This document shows, piece by piece, positions 12,364 to 23,195 of a stretch of 64,000 nucleotides of DNA. The notes under the pieces were generated by a model. That model was not told where the DNA came from. It made no database searches and saw only the letters and a program-made list of their open reading frames with translations. Within the stretch, counting starts at the first letter, position 1, and every line of letters starts with the position of its first letter. The position numbers and the translations under genes were made by a program. This DNA comes from Citrus sinensis. Its lineage: Eukaryota > Streptophyta > Magnoliopsida > Sapindales > Rutaceae. The stretch lies in assembly GCF_022201045.2 (NCBI RefSeq), contig NC_068561.1, forward strand, positions 17,672,501 to 17,736,500, read 5' to 3'.

Positions 12364-12375
12364 CTTTTAAATAGG
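12364..12375 (-). promoter_or_regulatory. TATA box of aminotransferase gene
   Basis: Minus-strand sequence cctatttaaaag lies about 110 bases upstream of the start codon at 12254, a normal distance for a TATA box plus short 5' UTR. It is preceded upstream by GC-rich sequence with a tgacg-type (TGA/bZIP-like) element near 12389. Assignment rests on position and motif only. Confidence 0.55.
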
Positions 12376-13664
12376 CGGGGGAGTCAATGACGTGCCGCAT
12401 CGCATGTGCTTAATTGGTTTGTTGGCATACGTGTTGTTGAGATTACGACAAAATATAATTATCTTCTAAAATTACAGAAAATTTATTTCCAATGATATTT
12501 TAGAAAATTACTTATTTGAGATTGTGTAATCTATTTTTTTCCTAGTCGGGGGTAAAAGTTTGCAAGAAAATCATTTAAATGCCACCAATTATTCAAATCC
12601 TAATAAAATTTAAAGAGCATAAAATGGTTATGAAATAGTTCTATTTACGCATATTAAGAAAATAATAGGAAAAAAAAAAGATAGTGCTCTTTTAACACTC
12701 AAGGCTTTTCAATATATTTCATGATGCAGCACTATTTGACAATTATATTTTTTAATAAAATTATTTAATTGTGACTGATTTGCATGAAGTAATCTATTTT
12801 TTTTTTTTCCTTTTGCTGTCCAAAAAATTAGAAACTTATCATTGAGGTGTGCTAAGATTTAAAAGGAAAGTAATGCAAATGCTACCTTTTACGAAAAATT
12901 AAAAAAATATTTATAATTTGAAATAATGTGATTTAATGATTTGTGAGCTGTAACAAAATCTCTACTTAGGTGTAAATATAAGGCATTTATTTTCGCTTAA
13001 TTTTCTTTTAATTCACGGATAATTAGTGCATTTTAGTGAGACACACGTTACAAAATAATAAATACACGAAAAATGATTGCTTAGAATCTGATTCGAGGAC
13101 CCTATCTTTGACTGAAATGTCTGTGTTTAAATTACTGTTACTGGATGCGCAAGCGACACGAATTTCACGTGCAAACTGTGATTCAATGTTTGCAGGAACA
13201 CACCTAATGGTCGTGTTTTCTAATTTCACCTTTTTATAAGACGATTCGGCACGCACCAAGGTAGAAAATTAAACTAATTAAAAAAAAAAAGACAATTAGG
13301 TGCGTTTTCTATTTTTTTTTTCTTTTTATAAAAAGATTCGGCACGCACCAAGGTCAGTAGAAAAAGAAAATTAGTATAAAAAAAAAAGAAAGAAAAAGAC
13401 GCCTCCGCCCTCGTGGATGGTTTCAATTTAAAGTTTGAGTCATCGTCAAATTATTTTGTCCAAGGCAAAGTGGCCATCGGTTGATTGCAGTTTTTTTTTG
13501 GTTATTGGACTGAGAGCAAATAATATAAATTTTGTTCATTTTCACAAACGCCCTTTTGTACTTGTGCATATATTTTTACTGGCTATTTCACAGCTATGCA
13601 CTATTGTTGTTGTATGTAATCAAATTTACATGTTAAAACATACCAATAAGATGAATCTCATCAT

Positions 13665-13665
<1 letters not shown>
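12376..13665. other. Intergenic with short direct repeat
   Basis: No gene. A 21-base block containing ttcggcacgcaccaaggt occurs twice, at about 13244-13261 and 13337-13354, with similar flanks (tttttata upstream, A-rich downstream), so a unit of about 93 bases has been duplicated in tandem. The frames at 13023-13259 and 13036-13239 are on opposite strands of the same DNA and show no domain. Confidence 0.5.

Positions 13666-13704
<39 letters not shown>
13666..13704. repeat. (CT)n microsatellite, 39 bp
   Basis: An uninterrupted CT dinucleotide run of about 19.5 units, flanked on both sides by catg-containing sequence. Confidence 0.95.
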
Positions 13705-13706
<2 letters not shown>

Positions 13707-13912
13707 GCTGCAATTTAACAATCTTTCTGTCATTTAAACTAAGGTTTTATTTTGTAATATGGAGTTGATGAGGTGTTAAAGCTGCAACCACTATACCATA
13801 GAATTAGTTTATGTTTAGAAGTTAGAATTAAGTATAAGATTGTACTAAATTTTGGGACAAAATATTAATCCCATGTTTGCATGTTCATTTTGGATTAGAC
13901 TAATGGACTAAG

Positions 13913-14092
13913 GGTGTGTTTGGGAGCGAAGTGCTGTAGTTTTTAAGCCGCGGCTACTGTGGAGTAAAAGGTATAGCTGCGGAATAGAAGTTGGGAAAAA
14001 AATTTTACTAAACTACCAAAATTCAGCTACAAGTGTTACCAAACATATTAGTAGCTGGACTTTGGCAGCCCAACTATCTCACCACACTCCCA
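13913..14092. mobile_element. Small MITE-like element, ~180 bp
   Basis: The left end gggtgtgtttgggag and the right end, whose reverse complement reads tttgggagtgtggtg, form imperfect terminal inverted repeats around a body rich in gctgtag/ctacag-type self-complementary words. No convincing target duplication could be read. Downstream, a sequence near 14668-14682 ends acaaacatagcctta, which resembles the end of another element of the same end type, so the copy may be nested in an older one reaching about 14682. Confidence 0.45.
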
Positions 14093-14972
14093 AATGGATT
14101 CTCAATTCAAATTCTAATCTTAAATTCATTGGACTAGTCATTCTAATTTTCATGTGGGTTTAGTTAGGATTGGATAATAAGAAACAAAAATGTTTGTCTA
14201 TTTATGATATCTTTTATAATTTATTACACTATTTTAATGTATAACTTAAAAGTATTTATTTATTTATTGTTATTAATTAAGTAATTTATATTTTATTATT
14301 AATGATTTAATTAAAATTTATTAATTAATTTATTACTTGAATAGTTTTATTTATTTTATTTACTGAAATAATATATCTCATATGAAATAACCTATAATTT
14401 AAATATTTTACATTTATTTACTATAATTATGACTACCCAGTAACTAATTGAAATGTATATATAATTTTCTTATTAGTTTTGTTTTTAATTAATTATAATA
14501 TTTATTATTAAAAATATCTATAAATAGTTGATATTTAAATTCAAATATTAACTTAAATATTACATAACTTCATTTAAATTCAATTTAACATATTCCAATC
14601 CGATATTTTACCAAACATACGTCAACAACATATGTAATCTAATTCAGTACAATCCAATCCTACATGACAAACATAGCCTTAAATTTTTAGTAGTGAAATC
14701 AAAGTTGATAATGTTAATTAAATATGACTCAAAGATAATAATTGAAAAAATAATGGACTTGTTACTTCGCCAACACAATCATACGATAAAGTCACCCTAA
14801 CTTCTAAATGCCCTGCTGGATAATAATTATAGGGTAGCTTAAAATATTTCCCAGAAGACATAATTCCGATAATATTGCATAACTTTTTTCCTTCTCTTTT
14901 GGGCAATACTGGTTCTAACACTTGTAAGCAAATGGTAGTTCGGGCTATCAATATTACAAAAGGTTTAACCTA

Positions 14973-15207
14973 ATTGCAAAGAGATAGATCAATGGGTCTT
15001 TAGTCCAATGGAAAAACACTCGCTCATACAACGTGCGTGAGTATCCTTCGAATATTAGAAAGGATTAAATCTAAGTAATATTATGTAAAATTTAATGTAA
15101 ATTAATTCAAGTAATAGTCTGATTATAAATATTAATAATAATTTCATATAATATAAATTGTAACATGAACAATAATCTCTTATAATTCAAAAAATTGCTA
15201 AGAGACA
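14973..15207 (+). mobile_element. SINE copy 3, internally shortened
   Basis: Imperfect direct repeats attgcaaagagata (14973-14986) and attgctaagagaca (15194-15207) bound a body that starts with an A-box-like ttagtccaatgg and carries the family core atccttcgaatatt near 15051, but lacks about 100 bases including the B box compared with the copy at 6.3 kb. The right duplication is preceded by an A-rich tail. Divergence of the duplications (two mismatches in 14) marks it as older. Confidence 0.6.
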
Positions 15208-16449
15208 TAAATTCCTTAGTGCTAGTAATGTAAGCTTGCACCACATATTTGCTCATTTGTTGGTGTCACCTCTCCCTAAAAGCTAAATTATTATGCCGAA
15301 AAAACAACCCTGATGGCCTATCAACAATTGCTCAATTTCCTTGTCAAATTACTGGAGTGGAAACCTACAAAAATGGCACCAAAATTAGATAGTGCGTACA
15401 TTATCCATTCGGATTAAATTTTGACACATCCAATGCAATCATGCTCTTGAGCGTTCCAAAAAAGTTTATCAAAAGTTTGGAGAATGAACCTGGCATAAAA
15501 TATTGGATCTATGCTTCATCTAAATGAATCTAACCATCTTGTTAGAGTTATTAAACTCTGTTTTAGTGCTGGCTACACAACAGCAATTAAATTGTTCAAG
15601 AACTATAATAATCAAATGAAAAGTGACCCTGATCGAGGATGTAGACATTGTTTAGTGTATTGATAGCAATAACCCAATTAAATAAGTTATAAAAATCGCA
15701 ACTCAAACTGTCACAAACTATGCTTGCTGCTATGATTTTCACATTCCTTGGTCTCTATCATGCGCTCGTAACTCTCTATAATAGTTGATGAATATTTGTG
15801 GCAGCCCATGTGAAGGACAAGCTTCCAATAATATGCAACAATAATTTAATCAAATAAGAGTTGCAAACTCTTTACAAAAGCAACAAGCTAAGATAAAGAT
15901 TGACAGAACAATAATGGAGTAATTAATCAAGTATGGACGAGAAGGGTGAGCAAATTGATGGATTAGATAATCTATTCAAGCAATTAATAATAATTTTGAT
16001 GATGCTGTGTATGCGTACACCAACCACACAATAATTGTACTGTAGTGAGAGAGTATCTTATCTAGCTCTACTGATACGATTCATACGTGACATTATTAGG
16101 ACTTTCATAGATTATCTTGGTGCCTAACTTGTCAAGAAAGGCAAAGATAATCATGATTATCAAGCTGTAGGCATCTACTAGCTAAATAAATAGCTAACCA
16201 TCAAAATGAGCTTCCATCGGAGACATCAGTGACATTAATACAGTTTTGTTAAGAAGAACAGGATCTATTCTTCCATTGGATGAAATAATATGATGAGCAA
16301 CCAATGTGATAAATTCTCATAGGACCCGAAATTTCTAGTTACAAATCATAAATACAATTCACTAAATAACAATATGAAGGCTAAACTTTGTTGATGCTGT
16401 ACATTCAAATAAATGAAATTCTATACCTGTGTTGACGCTAGATGATTTT
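15208..16449. other. Intergenic, 3' side of AlkB-like gene
   Basis: No gene seen. Composition is less AT-rich than other spacers, but all frames contain frequent stops and no motif is recognisable. The part next to 16450 will contain the 3' UTR of the AlkB-like gene. Confidence 0.35.
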
Positions 16450-18520
16450 TCAGTATTGTCTAAAGGTTAGATTTAGGCGGCCAGGACGAAGCATAGTGTT
16501 TTCTAGTAGAGCTCCAGGAGCTGAGTTGGGGTTGATGGATGACACTCCATGAAATACATGTCTAGACTCCCCACCAAATATTAGTACATCTCCTGATTCT
16601 AGTAGTACTTTCTCTGCCTTGTTCGCATCCCTCTCATCTCCATAAAGGAATTCTGCTGAGTCGCCTACACTGAAGGATACAACAGGTAACCCCTTCTTGA
16701 GACTGTATCTGCTTTCGTCACGGTCCTACATACGAAGAAGTCAAAATGATAAGAAAAAATTATCTTGAGTTTAAACACCATTCATTAAATATTGGAAGCA
16801 GGGAGACTTGTGCTCACAGTAGTCCGAACTCTGTAAACATTTGTATTACATCTTCTTAAAGTGGTTCAGAAGTCAAAAACAAATTGCACTATTGCAGATA
16901 GAGCCGTAGAGGAACATAATATGGTTAGCTACAGACCTGGTGAAGACCAAGTCGCCCACTGGTATTGTAGAAGTTAACAATGCATATGTCTGGAGACAAT
17001 GCAGGAAGTATGTCTTCCACGTTGCTTACTTTGGAATCCATTTTGATAAGCGCATGTGCTTCAGACATTGATCTTTGAACCAACTGCTTAAATTCACAAG
17101 GAATAACAGACGGCTCACAACCGTCAACCTGCCGCTTTTTGCCATATTTTCTTGTCTGAGGATCCCAATCAAGCCCCAGGCACATCATGCGCAAACGAAG
17201 TTTTGCTCCATCATTGTATCCAGGTTGATAAAACCCACCAGGGCCATTGCCGAGTTCTTGACAAGTTCTCACTATTAGAATCTGTAACATCCAATTGGGA
17301 CAAAGATTTAACACATAACAAGAAGCAAATATAAAAAAAAAAAAAAAAAAAAATCACAGAACTAAATGCAAAACTTTTGGCGCACAAACAAAGTGCTAAA
17401 ATTAGCACACACAGTAAAAAATAGGACTATTAAAGGGCAATGGTATCTAGCATTAGAAATGTACACTGTTAGTTTGTTGCATTCAATAGCAATAATAGTG
17501 TCAATGATAAAACAATATTTATATAATTTGGTTGATTTTCAAAATTGAAAGATCGAACCAATAACATACTAACAGAGTTGAGTTACTGGATACAATGAAA
17601 TTCAATTCAATACATTATCAAAACTGTACAAGGTCTCATTGAGGGTAAAGCACCAAGATTCACCTGTTCACGAATTGTAAGGTAATGTTTCAGAAGAACC
17701 ATTCCAGGCCTCAGAATTCCTTCCCTAGTCCAATCCACAATCTGTCTGCACTCATTTTCTTTTTCCATTCTGAAATTTCTCCTCCTCGACAAGCAGATAT
17801 CAAATGGTCCATCATTGTGCAAACGATGAGAAGAATCCCACTTCTTGGCATCTGACTCATGTTTGAAGTAGTTTCGCTTAGATGGCGATGCATTAGCATG
17901 TGCATGCTTCATCTCCTTGTTCCATAAAGGAGCAGAAGGAGAAGAGTCGTCATGCTGGCTCACATAATTTGAAGGAGGTGAGTCCTCAAGCTGCGTTGAA
18001 ACAATAATGTCTGTCTTTTGCCCTGGTCCCAAATCAATCCTTGTTTTCATCTTATCGATGTGTCCACCCTTAGAACTAGAAACAAGATTCACATCCAGAG
18101 GGGGAAAATCCTCATTGGAAAAGGAAGGGGAAGCAGATTGGTGCACTTTCCACTTCGACATCCGACTTCTATTACGGCCATTTTTACCTCTACTGCTGTA
18201 AAATTCATTGCCAGATAGTCCATTACCATCCACATGCTGCTAAAAAGCATTGACAGGAAATTATTCATTCAAACTGAACCACAGCTAGAATCTAAGCAGA
18301 ATCATAATAGTTACACACTACAATAGTAGTCCTATATTATAACAGTTAGTTAGTAGATTAAAAACGACGACGTATAAATGCCAAACAAACCCTAAATGTG
18401 GGAAAAAAAAACTGGAAGAACTGGATAGAAAGAAAAACACACAGAATCAGAAAGCAAACGAGCTGACGCGTTGCTGCCACTTGGGGTGGTTTCCACTTTT
18501 CCGTTTTGGCCGGTGCTCAT
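16450..18520 (-). CDS. ALKBH1D: AlkB-like 2OG/Fe(II) dioxygenase, ALKBH1D type, 424 aa
   Basis: Fe(II)/2-oxoglutarate dioxygenase of the plant ALKBH1 group; members remove methyl groups from nucleic-acid bases. Four exons on the minus strand: 18520-18443, 18239-17664, 17281-16937, 16725-16450; all introns phase 0 and GT-AG. Residues 27-218 are a polar, low-complexity region ending in LSRRRNFRMEKENE; the catalytic fold follows. Visible key residues: NFY (N-x-Y, about 319-321), iron ligands H332 and D334 (HQD, split by intron 3) and H392 (FHGV), and 2OG-binding R416 and R422 in RLNLTFR. The set is complete, so an active enzyme is expected. The start chosen is ATG 18520; an in-frame ATG at 18625 would add 35 residues rich in Arg/Leu. 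The 5' end of exon 2 is a tagcag tandem acceptor, so one Gln may be optional. The symbol is by remembered similarity within the plant ALKBH1 clade. Confidence 0.9.
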
Positions 18521-18625
18521 AACTGCCAGAGAAAGAAACCGAAGATGATTATGGCGGGAAACACGCTTGGCCAATATCAATGATAAGCGGCAGAGATTGG
18601 CTTCAGTTGTACCGTGCAAGAACAT

Positions 18626-19499
18626 TTTTATGTGATTAAAATGGTTTACGGTTAACTAGATAATTGATAGGGTTTCGGTTACGAGGAAGAGTTAAGTGAA
18701 CGCTCGTTCGTCAAGCTATGGTTACTGCATTGAATTTGAAGCTCGTCGTTTCAGCTCAGCGAGGCCTGGGGAAGCCGAAGGGACAGACAATGATGAAGTG
18801 ATTGAATTAAAACGACACCGCCTTTTGAAGTCAAAGGTCGGAGACTTTATTCATTTCAGATTTTGGACCATCCTTAGGCCCAGCTGATTTTATTTTTCGA
18901 TTGTTGGGCTTCTTACCTTAACGGCTCAGCGTTAAACACCAATCTTATTTATTTATTTATGTATTTTGGAGAAAATAGGATGAAAAAAGTGATAGAAGAT
19001 CTTTAAAAAAAAAAACTCAAAGGTGAGACTGATATAGTAAAGCTCCAATTTCAAAACCTATCTCTATATCATGAAAGAGAAATAATTTATGAACTTTGTA
19101 TTTCTCTCCCAATTAACACAATAATACAGTGAATGAGCTTTCGGTTGTGGGCACTATAAAATTGTTTATGTAAAAGGTGAGCTGTGTGATTCAACACCAA
19201 ATCTTTGATTTGTTTTCAAAATTTCATGTCAATCGATTATTTCTACAGATGGTTTGAGAAGATAAATGACTAAACACTTTTGTTGTCAATGCCAACTGTG
19301 GTGCATTATTATCATTTATCACGGTTGGTCAAGTTTAAACCTCCCAATTAAATTGAATTTAATTTTGTAACATGGTATTGTCGAGACCGATGTAGCCGAA
19401 CGTGCCCTACATTTCTTTCGGTTTAGCCCATTTCCATTATTGGGTCTAGGACCATAACGAAGGCGTGGCCTAGAATAAATTAAAATTAAAAAAAAAAAG
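18626..19499. other. Intergenic, 5' side of AlkB-like gene
   Basis: Contains the probable promoter of the minus-strand AlkB-like gene just above 18625, with no clear TATA box. No other gene is supported; a 63-codon frame at 18696-18887 starts with GTG and has no recognisable content. Confidence 0.35.
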
Positions 19500-20512
19500 A
19501 AATTATCACTGCACCACTTTTTTTTTTGTCTTATCTTTATCCAACTATTAAAAAATTCTAACATGCTCTTTGTACCACTTTTTTTTTTAATTTGTATCAA
19601 TTAATCATTTTTTAACTAACACCGTTAAATAATTTAAATGAAATGATAATTTTACCCCTAAATAAATTAAAAGACTATTTTATTTTACAAAAATTTTAAA
19701 AAATAAGAAAATTATAATTATAAAAATACCCCTAAATTTAATAAAAAATAAATCCCAAACAAAGGTGCTCAGTTGATTTTTATTTAATTTAGATTTTGCA
19801 AAATTTTAATAATTATTTTTATTAAAAATTTTAATTTTGCAAAATTTTAATAAAAATAACTGAATTTATTTATTAAAAATTATAATTTTGTAAAATTTTA
19901 TTAAAATAACTGAATTTATTTATTAAAAAAATAAATCCCAAAATTTTAATAATTTAGGAGATTTTTATTAAATCCTAAAATTTCAGCTGATTTTTATTTA
20001 ATTTAGATTTTGTAAAATTTTAATAATTATTTTTATTAAAAAATTATAATTTTGCAAAATTTTAATAAAAATGACTAAATTTATTTATAAAAAATTATAA
20101 TTTTGAAAAATTTTATTGAAATAACTGAATTTATTTATTAAAAATAAATCCCAAAATTTTAATAATTTAGGGGATTTTTATTAAATCCCAAAATTTTGTA
20201 ATTATTTTTATAATTATAATTTTTATTTAGATTTTTATTAAAAATAAAAATTTTAATTTTGGGATTTATTTTTTATTAAACTTAGGGGTATTTTATAATT
20301 ATAATTTTCTTATTTTTCATAGTTTTTGTAAAATAAAATGGTATTTTAATTTATTTAGGGATAAAATTATCATTTCATTTAAATTATTTAACAGTGTTAG
20401 TTAAAAAATAGTTAGTTGATACAAATAAAAAAAAATGGTGCAGAGAATATGTTAGAATTTTTTAATAGTTGGATGAATATAAGATAAAAAAGAGGTGGTG
20501 CAGTAATAATTT
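19500..20512. mobile_element. Non-autonomous long-TIR element, 1.0 kb
   Basis: Terminal inverted repeats of about 255 bases: left 19500-19758, beginning aaattatcactgcaccac; right 20258-20512, ending gtggtgcagtaataattt. The arms match over their full length with scattered changes. The interior is a tandem duplication of a unit of about 214 bases (19770-19983 and 19984-20197), extremely AT-rich with repeated tttatttattaaaaa and aaattttaataa words. There is no coding capacity. Long arms and no gene fit a Mutator-type MITE or foldback element; flanks are A-runs, so a 9-bp duplication cannot be called. Confidence 0.8.
19770..20197. repeat. Internal tandem repeat of the long-TIR element, 2 x ~214 bp
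   Basis: Two consecutive units, both beginning with gatttttatttaatttag (19775 and 19989) and ending with a tttattaaatcc-type block. Landmarks recur in order at a nearly constant offset of 213-214 bases. Confidence 0.8.
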
Positions 20513-21677
20513 AAAAAAAACAATTGAAAATGGTAGCTCATGTGCTGACGTGGCATATAATGCGTCAGCAAAGGGTAAAGCACTGTCAGCAATACCAAGA
20601 ATTACACGTGTCTTATGAAAAGGATACACGTGGCAGACAAGGAGCAAAACATTCATAATCCCACTCAAAAGAACGCCTGCTTGCTTGCTACCCACTCGCA
20701 AAAAGCAGCACTCAATTGATCCCAACAAAGAAGATGTTGGTGGGGGCCACAGGAAAATACAATCGATTACCACATACATGTGTGCTTGATAGTGTATACA
20801 TCTTTTTCTTTGTAAATTTCATGAAAAATTTAAGGAAATATTTTCTTTTTTTATGTGAGCAAAAGTTTAATTTTAAATCTCTCATGTGATCTTAAAAAAA
20901 AACCATAAATAAATAATATCCACAAAATAAAATAAAAATTATCTAATTGAGATAGGTTCTAACACTAAATTTAACCAATCGTAATTAAATATATCAAAAT
21001 ATTATTCTAAAGAATTGTTTACGCAATCAATTTAAAGACGATTGATCATTAAAATATTGAGTTTATTTCTTATAACAAAAAAAAAATAAAAAAAAAATCT
21101 TTTAAATAAAACATACTAGTCACTCACTACATTAGTAAATATTCTATCATAAATCACAACATTTTTAAAACTTAGACTTACAAATCGACATGTAATATTC
21201 ATTAAATACTTTTTTAATGAATAATTTTTTTTTGCTCAAAAAAATTCATTAAAAAAATATTTTAAACATTTAACAAATATTTTCAAAAAAAGTTTAACAA
21301 AAGACATTTTACGTTAAAAAAATTAAAATCATCATCTTTTGCTGGTGGATAATTAAATTATTCCCATTTAAAGTGTAGTAGTGCACCACTAAAACACCAT
21401 TCACATGGACAGGCTGTGTACACTGTAAAATAAGCTTATAGTACGTTACTTTTTTGTACTAATTCTAGTAAACAAAACAAAATTAACATGATAACAAGCA
21501 TGAGTAACCCCACTACATGAATGGCATTTGTTGAGACAAAAATCAAAGCTCAAAGCCTTTTTGAGAGTTGGGGTGGGATTAGGAAAGTACTAAACAAAAA
21601 ATATTCTACATTTCTGTAACACTCATGTCAAACTTTTCCTCCACTTTCCTTCCATCAATTACAGTCAGAAAAACCTA
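20513..21677. promoter_or_regulatory. Upstream region of lectin/PAN gene with two G-box/ABRE motifs
   Basis: Two CACGTG-core motifs, ttacacgtgtct (about 20603-20614) and tacacgtggcag (about 20626-20637), are about 23 bases apart, in a more GC-rich stretch of 20520-20780. Paired G-box/ABRE elements often mark abscisic-acid or light responsive promoters, but they lie about 1.05 kb upstream of the start at 21678, so the link to that gene is a guess. No TATA box is obvious near the gene. The remainder is AT-rich. Confidence 0.4.
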
Positions 21678-23195
21678 ATGACACCCAAAAACAAACCCAA
21701 TTTTCAGAAACAACCAAGTTTTGTACCAAACTATTTGTTTGGTTTTGTCGTTTTTGTTATGTTCTCAAATGGGTTTTGCAATTCGGATATCCAAAAGGGA
21801 TATAAGCTAACGCTTGCTGTTCCTGCTGAGTATAGTCTTGGGTTCATTGGGAGAGCTTTTTTGATTGAGACTGGCCAAATTGCACCAAATTTTAGAGCTG
21901 CAGTGAGTATTGAAGCTGTTAATGGGAAATTTTCATGTTCGTTGGAAGTGCTTCTTGGAGACGTTAAGGTTTGGAATTCAGGGCATTATTCAAGATTCTA
22001 TGTGTCAGAAAAATGTGTTCTTGAATTGACCAAAGATGGAGATTTACAGCTAAAGGGTCCAAATGATCGAGTCGGGTGGCTGTCAGGAACTTCTCGACAA
22101 GGTGTCGAGGTAATAAAAAAGGAAAAAAAAAAAGGAACAAGATTAACTCATTTTAGGTGCTAATAAGCTGTATAAATGATTAAATATGTGTCTCTTTTTG
22201 TGCAGAGATTGCAGATACTGAGAACGGGCAATTTAGTTCTCGTCGACGTCGTGAACAGAGTTAAGTGGCAGAGTTTCAATTTCCCGACGGATGTAATGCT
22301 TTGGGGACAGAGGCTGAATGTTGCCACTCGCTTGACTTCGTTCCCCGGAAACTCAACTGAATTTTACTCATTTGAAATTCAACGTTACAGGATTGCTCTG
22401 TTTCTTCACTCTGGTAAGTTGAATTATTCTTACTGGGAATTTAAGCCTTCAAAGAACCGTAACATCTCTTTCATTGCATTGGGTTCAAATGGGCTAGGTC
22501 TGTTCAATGATAAAGGCAAGAAAATTGCTCAAATTTATTCACAAAGATTGCAACCCTTGAGGTTCTTATCGTTGGGGAACAGAACAGGCAATTTGGCGTT
22601 GTATCATTACTCAGCTAACGACAGAAATTTTCAGGCATCATTTCAAGCAATTAACAAAACATGTGACCTTCCATTGGGCTGTAAGCCTTGTGAAATATGT
22701 ACATTCACTAATTCTTGTTCATGTATTGGACTATTAACAAAGAAAGAAAAAGATAAATCTGATTGCGGCTGCGGCGAAATTGCCGTAGGGCTTTGTGGGA
22801 GAAACCGGGTGGAGATGCTTGAATTAGAGGGTGTTGGGAGTGTGCTTAGAGATGGTCCCAAAATGGTTAATGTGAGCAAGGAAGAATGTGCAAGCATGTG
22901 CATAAGTGACTGTAAATGTGTGGGTGTGCTCTATTCTTCAGCTGAATTAGAGTGCTTTGTTTATGGAGTGGTAATGGGCGTTAAGCAAGTTGAAAAGAGG
23001 AGTGGGTTGATTTATATGGTGAAGGTTGCAAAGGGGACACAGAGAGGTCGCGGCAAGAGAAATTTGAAAAAATGGGTTTTGATTTTGGTGGGAGTTGTTG
23101 ATGGTTTGATTATTGTGCTTGTTTTTGGTGGCCTTGCTTATTATTTGATACGAAGGAGAAGAAAGAAGTCATTGGCTTGTGACAATAGCAGCTGA
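21678..23195 (+). CDS. Lectin/PAN-domain membrane protein without kinase, 473 aa
   Basis: Two exons (21678-22109, 22206-23195; 96-base phase-0 intron) encode 473 aa. The order is: a hydrophobic signal region (about residues 18-35), a bulb-lectin-like/S-locus extracellular part (about 36-290), a Cys-rich PAN/apple module with MCISDCKCVGVLYSS, one transmembrane helix at about 434-459, and a 14-residue basic tail RRRRKKS... with no kinase. It resembles the plant G-type lectin receptor family, closest from memory to the At5g03700-type PAN proteins, which are also kinase-less. Such proteins probably sit in the plasma membrane and may act as co-receptors or decoys; ligand and partner are unknown. 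Canonical mannose-binding residues of the lectin module are not evident, so sugar binding is doubtful. Confidence 0.9.
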
